Source of the DNA: Ardenticatenaceae bacterium
GTDB lineage: Bacteria > Chloroflexota > Anaerolineae > Promineifilales > Promineifilaceae
Direction of reading: 5' to 3'
Assembly (NCBI GenBank): GCA_020634435.1
Contig: JACKBS010000007.1
Span: 496,001-560,000 of the forward strand
DNA: 64,000 nt
The notes below the pieces were generated by a model. It was not told where the DNA came from, searched no databases, and saw only the letters and a program-made list of their open reading frames with translations. The position numbers and the translations under genes were made by a program. This document shows, piece by piece, positions 52,960 to 62,431 of this stretch. Every line of letters begins with the position of its first letter. Positions within the stretch are counted from its first letter, which is position 1.

Positions 52960-55659
52960 TTATGCCCTATGCCCTGCTCGCTCCTGGAAATTCTCCACAC
53001 TCAGTATATGAGATGAGGAAATCCCCTTATGATATCTATTGTAGAATGAAATAATTCCGGGAATACCTTCCAGCCATGATGTGGCGCGAAATCCCACGGA
53101 TTTAATTGGTGCCTCTCTCATGACAACGCGAGTCCAAGTATCTACTAATTGATGTATTTCATGTGCAAAGGTCAAATGCGCTTTTTCCCCGGACAATTGA
53201 TAGATGTCATATAATAATTCAGCATTTCCTACCAATCCATGACATTGTATTGGTAGAGTTGCTCTAGCAGATGAGATGAGGGATAGTGCGGCATCATTAA
53301 GAAATACATCATCTAATTCTGCAAATCCATACTTGTGACTCCTAAGGAGAAACCGGATTATTCCTCCTGACGAGCACCAGAAGTTTCTCCCGAAGGCTAT
53401 GTTTCCGTTTTCGGATGTAGATGATGGCCAAAGGCATATATCATCTAGCCTAGTCTTGTTGGCCATAAAGAAATGGACAGCATCATTGATAATGTGTTTT
53501 ACCTCTTCCTCGCATTTAAAGATGATTGCGTAATCCAGCAACGCATCAACAATGCCTGCTGACCCATGTGCATAATCTGTTCTAAGTGTTTGATCGTACT
53601 CGATCCGACCCTTGTAAGATTTAGGATTAACCGTTTTCCAAAAGCACCTGAGCTGGTTAAGTTCGAGACAAGTATCGACTAATCTTGTTGAGATACTGTC
53701 TATGGCATTGGCCACTTCAATACAGGGACATATCATATGCATGATTATAAGGGCACGTAACAAGCCTGCTAATCCATTGACAATATCTGGAGAAGGGTGT
53801 TCGTTGGCAGAAAGAGCAATGTTGACAATTGTATTTTGTGCATATATCAAAGATTCTTGGTCGCCTAAAAAGTATCCATATAGAAATATCGAAAGGGAGG
53901 TCCCGGCAGAACCGACATATAGGCCTGGCAATTCATTATATTCGAGTGCTTGACCAGAGATAATCGATTGCTTTATTTTGGTAACTTTGTTACGAAATTC
54001 TCTAGAGCAACCATAGTGAGCGAAGACATCGACTAAACTTAGCAAGACTCCAGCAGTTCCTCTAAGATCGAGGATTTTTTGTTGCCCCAGAGAAGAAAGT
54101 GCAAAGCCACAACCTTCTCTAGAACTGTCAAAATACCGGGTAAGCAGCATTCTCGACAATTCCTCAGCGGCATGTGGGCTACTCGACATAATCTCATAAT
54201 AACTATGGTCTAAGTTCCTAGAATGGTCATTACTCGTCCCAAGCTTGACATTTCTTAGATCTCTAACCATCTCAGATGCAGATTCATATCTTTTGTCTTC
54301 ATTCCTATCCAAGGCCTTTTGTAGAATTTGGAACAATCCTTCAGAAATTAGGGGGTTAATTTTCTGCGGATTCAAGTACTCTTGATAAGAGTCAATTTGT
54401 ATATTCCGCGGATTGACGCCAGCAAAAAGATAGTAAAGAAACGCACCTAAACTGTATACATCATCCTTATAATTGGGTTCTCCAGCTTTCCTCCGATTGG
54501 CAGATGCAAAACCAGGGCTTCCAAGTGCATAAACAAATTCCTTTGCAAATACGTCACTAGCTGATTCAAAGTCTAAGATTAAAACTTCGTCACTAACAAG
54601 AATGAAGTTCGATGGCTTAATGTCCCCATGGATAATCCCCGCTTTATGCAAATCAGCTACGCTCTCAACTATCTTGATGGCTAAAGGCAACACATGTTTC
54701 GGGTACGGTGGCCTGCCCAACGTAACCAGATTTTCTGTTATCTTTTCCAGGGAGATACCTGCCAAATCTTCCATGACAAGACAATAGCTACTATCATTAT
54801 TCACGACAAATGAATCATATACTTGTGGCACTTTTGCTTTGCCACTAAGTTTCATTAGAATCTTTCTTTCTCTCTTAATACGCTCTGCACTTGGATTTCC
54901 ATCAAGATCGAGCTCGGAAGCATCGTACCCAATCTTTATTACACACCGCCGCTTTTGAATCAGATCTATGGCCAAAATGACTTTACTGTGCGCTCCCAAG
55001 TGAATAGCACATACTTCCAAATATCTTTGATCGAAGACCCTACTTCCTTTAGGCTGTAGCCTTTGGTCTACAACCGGATCTTCGATGTCGTGTGTTTCTG
55101 AGGAAGCGTAAGAATATTCATCTATTTTCTGTTTCCCGTCTGGTTTAGTTACAAGTGGAACAATATCCCCAAATATGGTTTGGGCATATTGAGGCACAAT
55201 TGCACCCCAACGATAGAAAAGCACATTGCTATCTTTGTATCTCTTGTCTGTGTAAACTCTGGGTCCTCTGAATGCCTGGGTTAAAGGGTATAGAGCCTCA
55301 ATGATTTCTTGGAAGTGCGAATCGTCGTTCGGATAGAGAGTAACAAGTTTGCCTACACTCCCAATCCCTCCTCGACCATCATTAAGATAGTGTACAAATG
55401 CTACTGAGCTAACACACTTGAAATGAACTTTCAATCGTCTCAATTCGGGTGTTATGGTTTCTAAAAGGATTTCAATGTTCTTGCGTGAGGAAGAAAGATG
55501 AATTTTCCATCCTGCTTCCCGCATATTACACAACTTTGGCTTAGCGAATATCCAAGAATAGTTCTTGCTTTCATCATGAGAGTAAAAGGGCGACTCGAAC
55601 GTAACCCAATCGGGGTCATTACCAAATGCGTCTCGAACGATTCTTTTCAGTATTGCCAT
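52960..55659 (-). CDS. Class III/IV lanthionine synthetase (LanKC/LanL-like)
   Basis: 899 residues from ATG 55659; the frame is open further up through the repeat region, but that part is out-of-frame repeat DNA. Domains: an N-terminal lyase part (GWKIHLSSS near 50, LFYRWGAIVP near 148), a Ser/Thr kinase (IKIGYD near 245, HGDIKPSNF near 365, LDFESAS, YSLGAFLYYLFAG), and a LanC-type cyclase in the C-terminal 400 residues. The cyclase has AHGSAG, WCSSGG and CHGLVGN: the Cys, Cys and His zinc ligands are present, as in class IV and not class III. The enzyme would dehydrate Ser/Thr and join them to Cys. No ribosome site is obvious, so it may depend on coupling to the repeat gene 53 bases upstream. 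Confidence 0.85.
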   Translation of the reverse strand: MAILKRIVRDAFGNDPDWVTFESPFYSHDESKNYSWIFAKPKLCNMREAGWKIHLSSSRKNIEILLETITPELRRLKVHFKCVSSVAFVHYLNDGRGGIGSVGKLVTLYPNDDSHFQEIIEALYPLTQAFRGPRVYTDKRYKDSNVLFYRWGAIVPQYAQTIFGDIVPLVTKPDGKQKIDEYSYASSETHDIEDPVVDQRLQPKGSRVFDQRYLEVCAIHLGAHSKVILAIDLIQKRRCVIKIGYDASELDLDGNPSAERIKRERKILMKLSGKAKVPQVYDSFVVNNDSSYCLVMEDLAGISLEKITENLVTLGRPPYPKHVLPLAIKIVESVADLHKAGIIHGDIKPSNFILVSDEVLILDFESASDVFAKEFVYALGSPGFASANRRKAGEPNYKDDVYSLGAFLYYLFAGVNPRNIQIDSYQEYLNPQKINPLISEGLFQILQKALDRNEDKRYESASEMVRDLRNVKLGTSNDHSRNLDHSYYEIMSSSPHAAEELSRMLLTRYFDSSREGCGFALSSLGQQKILDLRGTAGVLLSLVDVFAHYGCSREFRNKVTKIKQSIISGQALEYNELPGLYVGSAGTSLSIFLYGYFLGDQESLIYAQNTIVNIALSANEHPSPDIVNGLAGLLRALIIMHMICPCIEVANAIDSISTRLVDTCLELNQLRCFWKTVNPKSYKGRIEYDQTLRTDYAHGSAGIVDALLDYAIIFKCEEEVKHIINDAVHFFMANKTRLDDICLWPSSTSENGNIAFGRNFWCSSGGIIRFLLRSHKYGFAELDDVFLNDAALSLISSARATLPIQCHGLVGNAELLYDIYQLSGEKAHLTFAHEIHQLVDTWTRVVMREAPIKSVGFRATSWLEGIPGIISFYNRYHKGISSSHILSVENFQERAGHRA

Positions 55660-55711
55660 TCTTACACTTGACTGCCACGTTGCGCTATGTATGTCGTTAA
55701 CCCTGTTGATC

Positions 55712-56371
55712 TTAGCCGTCGGGTAAAGGAGGGAAACCCGGTATGTCAGGACCGCTTGGCGGAAAAGTAGGATCTGGACCTTCTGGAAAATCAGGGCCAA
55801 TAGGATCAGGCTCAGGACCGCTTGGCGGAAAAGTAGGATCTGGACCTTCTGGAAAATCAGGGCCAACAGGATCAGGCTCAGGACCGCTTGGCGGAAAAGT
55901 AGGATCTGGACCTTCTGGAAAATCAGGGCCAACAGGATCAGGCTCAGGACCGCTTGGCGGAAAAGTAGGATCTGGACCTTCTGGAAAATCAGGGCCAACA
56001 GGATCAGGCTCAGGACCGCTTGGCGGAAAAGTAGGATCTGGACCTTCTGGAAAATCAGGGCCAACAGGATCAGGCTCAGGACCGCTTGGCGGAAAAGTAG
56101 GATCTGGACCTTCTGGAAAATCAGGGGCATCAGGATCTATAGTTTCTGTATCTCCTTCAGGAGATTTACAGTCAAGAGTGGCCGATGTGTTTGCCTCTTT
56201 AGGACACCAGAGAGTTGGGATTGGAAACCAAGCGCGTATTGGTGCATTGCCATCTACATGTTCACCCAATACATCCTGCAAGATTCCTGCAGGATCATGA
56301 ACTGTTAAGTCATTCTCAATCGATAGTAGAGCATCAATTCTTAACCGGATTTCGTCAATCTCATCGCGCAT
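55712..56371 (-). CDS. Repeat protein, candidate RiPP precursor
   Basis: 219 residues, AGGAGG 10 bases before ATG 56371. The first 50 residues are a leader-like acidic helix (MRDEIDEIRLRIDALLSIEN...AGILQDVLGEH). Next comes a segment with two Cys (TLWCPKEANTSATLDCKSPE). The last 130 residues are six units of 22, each PDPTFPPSGPEPDP plus flanks, with one Thr, one Ser and five acidic residues but no Cys. It sits directly upstream of the lanthionine synthetase in the same operon. The Thr/Ser/Asp/Glu pattern fits ester crosslinking by a graspetide ligase better than lanthionine formation in the repeats, and an ATP-grasp ligase is nearby. A structural proline-rich protein is the alternative. Confidence 0.6.
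   Translation of the reverse strand: MRDEIDEIRLRIDALLSIENDLTVHDPAGILQDVLGEHVDGNAPIRAWFPIPTLWCPKEANTSATLDCKSPEGDTETIDPDAPDFPEGPDPTFPPSGPEPDPVGPDFPEGPDPTFPPSGPEPDPVGPDFPEGPDPTFPPSGPEPDPVGPDFPEGPDPTFPPSGPEPDPVGPDFPEGPDPTFPPSGPEPDPIGPDFPEGPDPTFPPSGPDIPGFPPLPDG
55746..56141 (-). repeat. Six tandem 66-bp repeats inside the candidate precursor
   Basis: The units begin at 55746, 55812, 55878, 55944, 56010 and 56076. They differ at only one or two bases (aca/ata and the last unit's end), so the array expanded recently. The unit is a multiple of three and leaves several frames open on both strands. Confidence 0.9.
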
Positions 56372-57186
56372 CTCTTCTTTGCCTCCTAAAACGTGCTAAT
56401 GGCTGTTTGATCAAATAAGTTTAATTGAGAAATTGTACAGACAATCTTGTTCTAATAGCATGAACGGTCAAACCAGTATCAGGTTGCAGTATTATTAATT
56501 CGACGAGGTTGACTACAGTTGGACCGTCAGAATTTCCCATCTAGAGAGTCTAAAGTTCATCTTCGTTACAGTTATCTGTACTGGATCGTAGGCAAATAGA
56601 AGATGGGGTGTTTCTTGAGTTCGCGAGTTCATTTTATTATAGCATATATTTTCGACTTCAAAAAGATGGGCCTTCTAAAGTCGGACTTACAGAGGCAGGA
56701 ACAGGAGCCTTGTTAATAGTGTCTAGCATGATAATTTATCCGCTTGTAACCTAACAGTATCGGGCTGTGAGTCTACTACTGTAGGTGAGGGCCAGTATAG
56801 CTAACGATCTCAGCCATGTTGTTGCTTATGCATTGCATAAATAGCTGAACTGTCTGCAAAGATGCCCTCTGAACGGTACAAGATTTATGGGCGAAGTTTG
56901 ACGACTTCAGCTGGATTTTTCTGCACAATTTACCCTGCGACTGACCAAGTTTACTAGCTTCTTGCTGCTGGTGTACATTACCTTTTCTGTGAGACCCTTT
57001 ACCGTTACAGTATTGCCTTTTTGAACGGGGATTTTTATGACAAATTCTAACAGCAGCATCTTGATTTCGTTAGAAAGACTTGTTATTCTTCGTGAGTGAT
57101 CAGATTATTACTATCCTAGAACTGAGTGAATATCTAACATAGCATTGATAGGTCATTGCTCAATTCACGTTTAATAGGTATCTAAG
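56372..57186. other. 815-base intergenic region between the RiPP operon and the ATP-grasp gene
   Basis: No gene is recognised. The plus strand has only short frames without good ribosome sites (for example 37 codons from 56603, 20 codons from 57037). A perfect dyad TTATGCA-T-TGCATAA lies at 56826-56840. It must hold the promoters of both divergent units. A short second precursor could hide here but I cannot support one. Confidence 0.4.
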
Positions 57187-58140
57187 ATGGGTGTAGTAAT
57201 TGTTTATGGACAACGTTCGGATGCGCATGTGTTATCAGTTATAGAAGCACTGGAAACTAGACAAAGAGAGTATGTTCTATTTGAGAGATTTAGGCATGGC
57301 TATCGATTAAGTTATGAATTTGTAACCAATAAGTCACAGGTTCTGATACATACCCCTCAAAAGGTCTACGATTTGGCATCCGATATCGATGGAATATATT
57401 GGCGGCACACAGCAGTAAATAATGCGGAAAAAGGACTAATACACCAATCGACTTATAGAGATATCTTGCGCTCATCTGAATGGGGAGAAGCATCCAGAGC
57501 TCTGTCCTTGCAGGAAGAAATCAAGATAAAACACGTTAACCCTGTCAGTAGAGAGATAATTGTTTCAAACAAGATATATCAGCTCATTTTAGCAAAGCGA
57601 AATGGTTTGAGAATACCTAATAGTTTCGTCTCTAACGATAAAGTAGGAGTACAAGGATTCAACCAAGTCAATAAACCTTTGATCATAAAATCACTAGCTC
57701 CAATGTTTGATGAAAGAACCGACGGTGGCATTCCGACAGAACTTTACAATCCATTTGAAGCTGTTGAAGGTGAGATTGCGTTTTCTCCAAAGATATATCA
57801 ACCATATATCGAAAAGGCCTATGAGCTTAGGGTAATTGTTGTTGATTCAAAAATTTTTACTGTAAAGATAAATTCTCAAAACCACGCAGATACTGAAATA
57901 GATTGGCGAAAGGCAGCATATCATAAAGATCTGTTTGAAGAAGGAGAACTATCTTTTGACACATCAAGAAGGCTTCTGAATTTTCATAAAAACGCAGGCA
58001 TCATTTATGCTGCATATGATTTTATTGTAGATACAGAAGGGGTGGAATATTTTCTAGAGTGCAATCCCCACGGCAATTGGCTATTCTTAAATTGCTATTT
58101 GAAAGAAATAGGCTTAGCTATAGTTGATTACTTCAGTTGA
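57187..58140 (+). CDS. ATP-grasp ligase of the microviridin/graspetide type
   Basis: 317 residues, the usual length of MvdD/MvdC-like ligases. The landmarks are all there: SNKIYQLILAKRNGLRIPNSFVSND near 130, then the nucleotide-binding strand LIIKSLAPMF. YQPYIEKAYELRVIVVDSKIFTVKINSQ...EIDWRK near 215-245 and YDFIVDTEGVEYFLECNPHGNWLFL near the end complete the match. These enzymes make ester or amide links between Ser/Thr/Lys and Asp/Glu of a precursor. No ribosome site is evident. It diverges from the repeat-protein operon by 0.8 kb. Small RNA B follows it. Confidence 0.8.
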   Translation: MGVVIVYGQRSDAHVLSVIEALETRQREYVLFERFRHGYRLSYEFVTNKSQVLIHTPQKVYDLASDIDGIYWRHTAVNNAEKGLIHQSTYRDILRSSEWGEASRALSLQEEIKIKHVNPVSREIIVSNKIYQLILAKRNGLRIPNSFVSNDKVGVQGFNQVNKPLIIKSLAPMFDERTDGGIPTELYNPFEAVEGEIAFSPKIYQPYIEKAYELRVIVVDSKIFTVKINSQNHADTEIDWRKAAYHKDLFEEGELSFDTSRRLLNFHKNAGIIYAAYDFIVDTEGVEYFLECNPHGNWLFLNCYLKEIGLAIVDYFS

Positions 58141-58269
58141 CCTATTACCCTTAGTTTTGCTAGGGAAAATCACAGGATTACATTTAGGAAAACAACATAC
58201 ATATATTAGCAGGTATCAAACATAGACTTTAGATTGATATTGATTGTGACGGGGTGCTAAAATGCTAGG

Positions 58270-58402
58270 GTACGATTGATTATCAGGTAAATGCATTTGA
58301 GCAATATGTTTTGGCCAGAAAACCAAAATTATACACGTGAGTGAACGATCCCCGTCGCTCCCGTAGCAAGGAAAAGCTCTCGAAAATTCGAGAGCTTTTT
58401 TG
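58270..58402 (+). ncRNA. Candidate small RNA B, homologous to copy A at 51559
   Basis: Promoter TTGATA (58234-58239), 18 bases, TAAAAT (58258-58263), identical to copy A. The centre shares CAATATG, GGCCAGAAAACC, AAATTATAC, CGTGAGTGA and CCCCGTCG with A. The 3' end is a strong terminator at 58372-58402 (AAAAGCTCTCGAA stem, six T). A second hairpin (CGCGGGAG/CTCCCGCG) lies just after. Confidence 0.5.
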
Positions 58403-58475
58403 TTTGCCAGATCGCGGGAGTGACCATGATCGCTCCCGCGAAACTATAGAGCAGTGACATAGCCGTTCCATTCTC

Positions 58476-59192
58476 CTACCCTACCTCGCACCCATTCAAT
58501 CGCTCCCGCCGGGTGCGCCAATCGGGCATCATCCGGTCAAGCAAGCCGTAAAAACGGGTGCTGTGGTTGTGCTCAATAAGATGGCAAAGTTCATGCACAA
58601 TCACATAATCAATGTACACCTTCGGCACCTGCATCAGCTTCAGGTTGAGCGTAATGACACCCTCCTCCGTACAGCTGCCCCAGCGGGATTGCATTTTGCG
58701 AATGGCAAGCTGTGGCTCAGCTGGCAAAACAAAGCGGGCAAACCGAGGTAGCATAGCCGCCAACCGCTCTGGAAACACCCGCTTCGCTTGCACACGATAC
58801 CATTCTTCAACCTGGGATTGCACCTGGGCCACATTGGCTTTGTCTGGCGTCATCACGGTAAGAAAACCACGTGTCAGTTTGACCGAACGCGCTTCATCTT
58901 CGGACACTTTCAGCCGGTACTGTCGGCCGAGGTAGCGATGCGTTTCGCCGCTGACGTATTGGCGCGGCGGCGTTTGCGGAAGGTACAATTCCAGCTCTTG
59001 CTGCTGGCGCAGAATCCAGGGGGCGCGTTGCCGTACTTTCGCCTCAATGGCCGCAGGCGTGGCCGATTGAGGGGCCACAACCGTGACGCTTAAATCAGGA
59101 TGTACGTTGATCGCCAGCGTTTTGCGAGTGGCAAACGTCACCTCGTACTCAATGAGGGACTCCCCAAATTGCAGTTGATGCTGTTGGCTCAT
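58476..59192 (-). CDS. YgjP/SprT-like zinc metallopeptidase
   Basis: 238 residues. The DUF45/YgjP pattern is complete: LAIRKMQSRWGSCTEEGVITLNLKLMQVPKVYIDYVIVHELCHLIEHNHSTRFYGLL, with HELCH plus the downstream EHNHS as zinc ligands. An N-terminal beta domain precedes it. Its ATG overlaps the stop of hsdR (ATGA). Such peptidases are regular neighbours of type I restriction genes, with an unclear role. Confidence 0.85.
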   Translation of the reverse strand: MSQQHQLQFGESLIEYEVTFATRKTLAINVHPDLSVTVVAPQSATPAAIEAKVRQRAPWILRQQQELELYLPQTPPRQYVSGETHRYLGRQYRLKVSEDEARSVKLTRGFLTVMTPDKANVAQVQSQVEEWYRVQAKRVFPERLAAMLPRFARFVLPAEPQLAIRKMQSRWGSCTEEGVITLNLKLMQVPKVYIDYVIVHELCHLIEHNHSTRFYGLLDRMMPDWRTRRERLNGCEVG

Positions 59193-62100
59193 TTGGCCCG
59201 GTCCCGCGCTTTGGCCACTTCCAACAGTTGAGCAATGATCTGTTCTAGTTCAGCCAGCTCGATTAGTGAACCCGTTTTTTGCTCAAGTTCGTAAAAGGCG
59301 TCGTCCAATTCCCGCTTGATTTGGTTTTGCACATCCAGATTGTTGTGCCAATCGGTAATCTTGTGCGCCTCAATAATCTTTTCTTGCTGGATGGCCATAT
59401 TAGCAATCTGATCATCGCTGACGTTGTAGGCAGCCAGCGGCTCTTGCAGCACACGGTAGTAGGCCGCTGCATCGCGATAATTGTAAAGTTGTGTGGGCTG
59501 GTCGTTCCCTGGCTGCCCCTGGCGGAACGCATCCTTGTGGCCTTCGGCCCGCCGATAATATTCCAGTTCATCAATGCGCCCCTGCCGGTATGCTTCGATG
59601 GTCTCAGCCACCATTTCCGAGAATTTGCGGTAGAGAGCCGGGTCTTCGTCCATCTTTTCGGTGATGGTGCGGGTCATGTGGCTCAGGATAGTGTCGGCGC
59701 GGGCGGCGGGCGTTTGCAAACGGGCCACTTCCTGGTCAAACTTTTCCACGTCGAAGATGTTAACCAGTTTGGTAATTGCTGTTGTGCCGGTCGCTTTGAC
59801 GTGTTCGTCCATTAACTTGCGCACTTTTTGCTCGTAATCACGATAGTCAATTGCTTCAGCATAGCGCATTTTTACTGCCTGCCGCAGCTGGTGAAAAAAC
59901 TTCAGGTCGTTTTTGTACTGCTCGATACGCGCATCAGGCGTCGCTTCGTAAAAAGTGACCGCCCCCAAGGCAACCCGCAGCGTTCCGGCAAAGGTGGTCA
60001 ACGCTTCGTAGAAGGTCTGACGCTTGTCTTCTGGACCCAGAAAGCGCCCCATCGCCTCGATATCTTTTTTGTTGGCCACGGGGGCAAAGATTGCCCACAA
60101 ATCTGAGTGGCGCTGGGGCAGTTTGGCAATTTCCTCGCTGACGTCATTGAAAGTATCTTTAACGTCTTCAGGATCAAATTCGGCCAGGGCGTCGTACAAA
60201 TCCATGGCCTCGTTGAGCTGACCCAACACGCCGCGATAGTCGATGATGTAGCCAAACTCTTTGCCCTCGAACAGGCGGTTGACGCGGGCAATGGCCTGGA
60301 GCAAGGTATGCTCTTTGAGCGGCTTGTCGATGTAGAGGACGGTATTGCGCGGTTCGTCGAAGCCGGTTAGCAGCTTGTCTACCACGATAAGAATTTCGAT
60401 GCCGTCTGAGCTGCCAAAGGAATCCAGCAGCGCCTGGTTGTACCGATCTTCCGTGCCGAAGCGGTTCATCATTTGCTTCCAAAAGGTTTGTACGGCCGGT
60501 ACGTCCAATGCATCCACTTCAGTGCTGCCTTCGCGGCTGTCTGGTGGGGAAATGGCTAGCTCCGCTTCAATGCCGTATTCGCGCAGGTAACCCAGGTATT
60601 TTAGCCCAAGCTCTTTGGAGGCGGTGGCCAGCTGCGCCTTAAAGCCTTGCCCGCGCCAGTTCATTTCGTAATGGGTGGCGATGTTGTAGGCGATCTCTTT
60701 GATGCGCTGTTCGGTGGCGTTGACGGCATCGCTGCGGCTCATTTTGCGCTTGAGATCGGCTTTCTGTTCCGGGGACAGGTGGCGGGTGGTGCGCTCGAAC
60801 CAGCGCTCTAGCTGCTGTTTGTCTACGTCTTGCTCTACAATGCGCCCTTCGTACAGGAGCGGGACGACGGCACCGTCGGCTACGGCCGTTCGCATCGAAT
60901 ATTTGTGTATAAACGCGCCAAACTTTTCGGCCGTCGATTTTTCCTGCTTTGTCAGCGGCGTGCCGGTGAAACCGATGAAGCAGGCGTTGGGGAACACCTT
61001 CTGCATCTTGGCGTTAAGCGAGCCATATTGGCTGCGGTGGCTCTCGTCCACCAACACAAAGATATTGATGTTATCGTCCAGCGTTTTTTGGCGGGCCGCT
61101 TCTTCAAACTTGTTGATGATGGTGGTGACAATGTCGGCGCGCGTTTCCCCTTTTTTGAGCCGACCAGTGACCAGCCGTACCAGGTGTTTGCCGCTGTTGG
61201 CCTGGGCCACCGACTTGCCGCAGGCGTGGAACGTCCGGTAAATCTGGTTGTCCAGGTTCACCCGGTCCGTCACCAGGATGACGCGCGGGTTTTGGATGTT
61301 AGGATGCAGGCTGAGGGCCTTGGCCAGCATCACCATCGTCAGGGATTTACCGCTGCCGGTGGTGTGCCAGATGACACCGCCGGTCCGCGTGCCCTGGGCG
61401 TTGCGGTGAGCCACCCGGTTGATGGTTGCCTGGATGGCAAAATATTGCTGGTAGCGGGCAATCTTTTTGTGGCCACCGTCGTAGACAATGAACTGGTAAG
61501 CCAGCTCCAACAGCCGTTTGGGGCGCAGCAGGGCGTACAGGGTGCGATCCTGCTCGTTGGGCAGGCGCGGGCCGAGTTCGGCAAAATGTTTACGAATGAG
61601 GTGGCCGTACTGACGAGCACTGAGGATGCGCTGCCAGGTGTCGGCAGGCAGCGGCGCGTTAATGAGACCAGTCACTCTAGCTTCGAGTTCACCTGCCTGC
61701 GCTTCTTCCTCGCGCCAGAGTGACCAAAACTTTTTGGGCGTGGCGGTCGTGGCATAGAGCGCGTCGCTGGGGCTGATGGCCAGGAGCAGCTGGGAGGTGA
61801 GGTAAAGATGGGGAATGTCGTCTTCACTCTGATAGGTGAGGTGCTGCTCGATGCCCAAGGCAACCGCCTTTTCGCCGTGGTGCTCTTTGTCGGCTCGTTT
61901 GCATTCGATGATGACCAGGGGAATGCCGTTGACAAAGCAGACAATGTCTGGGCGGCGGGTGCTGTGGCTGCCCCGCTTTTCTACGACAAATTCGTCGCTG
62001 ACGTGGTAGACGTTATTGGCCGGGTTTTGCCAGTCGATGTAGTGCAGGCTGTAGCTTTTGCGGTCGCCGTTAATGGTTTGGCTGAGGCTGGTGCCCAGGG

Positions 62101-62404
62101 TGAGCAGCTCGTACTGCTTTTCGTTGGTCAGGCGCAGGCTTTGGAACGGTTCGTTAACCAACCGGTTGATCGCTTCGTTGATGTTGGCGTCGCTAAAGGG
62201 GATGGTTTGGCCTTTGGTCTTGATCTCGTTGTGCTGGCGCAGCCACGGCTCTAAAACGCCGGTAAGGATGATATTTTTCTCTTTGCCGCCGCGCAGAGCC
62301 AGCGCTTCGGCGGGGGTGAGGTAATGCCAGCCCATGTTAACCAGCAGCTGCAAGGCGGGAATTTGAGAGCTGATTTCTTCCAGGTAAGCATGTTGTGAAG
62401 CCAT
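59189..62404 (-). CDS. hsdR: Type I restriction enzyme, HsdR subunit
   Basis: 1071 residues from ATG 62404; GTG 62416 is a weaker alternative. An N-terminal nuclease (RRPDIVCFVNGIPLVIIECKRAD near 150-172) is followed by a translocase: P-loop TTGSGKSLTMVMLAKAL near 350, LVDESHRSQYG near 455, GFTGTPLT, and the C-lobe LLTGFDEPRNTVLYIDKPLKEHTLLQAIARVNR. A helical C-terminus binds the methylase core. HsdR cuts unmodified DNA after ATP-driven translocation. HsdM and HsdS are expected beyond 64000. Confidence 0.95.
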   Translation of the reverse strand: MASQHAYLEEISSQIPALQLLVNMGWHYLTPAEALALRGGKEKNIILTGVLEPWLRQHNEIKTKGQTIPFSDANINEAINRLVNEPFQSLRLTNEKQYELLTLGTSLSQTINGDRKSYSLHYIDWQNPANNVYHVSDEFVVEKRGSHSTRRPDIVCFVNGIPLVIIECKRADKEHHGEKAVALGIEQHLTYQSEDDIPHLYLTSQLLLAISPSDALYATTATPKKFWSLWREEEAQAGELEARVTGLINAPLPADTWQRILSARQYGHLIRKHFAELGPRLPNEQDRTLYALLRPKRLLELAYQFIVYDGGHKKIARYQQYFAIQATINRVAHRNAQGTRTGGVIWHTTGSGKSLTMVMLAKALSLHPNIQNPRVILVTDRVNLDNQIYRTFHACGKSVAQANSGKHLVRLVTGRLKKGETRADIVTTIINKFEEAARQKTLDDNINIFVLVDESHRSQYGSLNAKMQKVFPNACFIGFTGTPLTKQEKSTAEKFGAFIHKYSMRTAVADGAVVPLLYEGRIVEQDVDKQQLERWFERTTRHLSPEQKADLKRKMSRSDAVNATEQRIKEIAYNIATHYEMNWRGQGFKAQLATASKELGLKYLGYLREYGIEAELAISPPDSREGSTEVDALDVPAVQTFWKQMMNRFGTEDRYNQALLDSFGSSDGIEILIVVDKLLTGFDEPRNTVLYIDKPLKEHTLLQAIARVNRLFEGKEFGYIIDYRGVLGQLNEAMDLYDALAEFDPEDVKDTFNDVSEEIAKLPQRHSDLWAIFAPVANKKDIEAMGRFLGPEDKRQTFYEALTTFAGTLRVALGAVTFYEATPDARIEQYKNDLKFFHQLRQAVKMRYAEAIDYRDYEQKVRKLMDEHVKATGTTAITKLVNIFDVEKFDQEVARLQTPAARADTILSHMTRTITEKMDEDPALYRKFSEMVAETIEAYRQGRIDELEYYRRAEGHKDAFRQGQPGNDQPTQLYNYRDAAAYYRVLQEPLAAYNVSDDQIANMAIQQEKIIEAHKITDWHNNLDVQNQIKRELDDAFYELEQKTGSLIELAELEQIIAQLLEVAKARDRAK

Positions 62405-62431
62405 TTTTACTCTCACTGGGGGAAGGTCCCC

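Noticed and set aside
55660..56130. Extension of the lanthionine synthetase through the repeat region (FQKVQILLFRQAV repeats)
   Set aside because: Same repeat DNA in another frame; family length and N-terminal motif place the start at 55659.
55746..56141. CRISPR array
   Set aside because: The units are contiguous 66-bp repeats without unique spacers and are in frame within a gene.
55743..56300. Plus-strand collagen-like reading frame (SGPLGGKVGSGPSG repeats)
   Set aside because: It is the complement of the 66-bp repeat, which keeps several frames open by chance. The minus-strand frame has the ribosome site, leader-like start and operon partner.
58248..58357. tRNA-like GACGGGG/CCCCGTC acceptor pairing in copy B
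   Set aside because: The 5' arm lies inside the promoter spacer, the length is wrong, and copy A pairs only partly; no cloverleaf can be drawn.
60830..61723. Long plus-strand frames opposite hsdR
   Set aside because: Shadows of the GC-rich hsdR codons; no family resemblance and no start signals.
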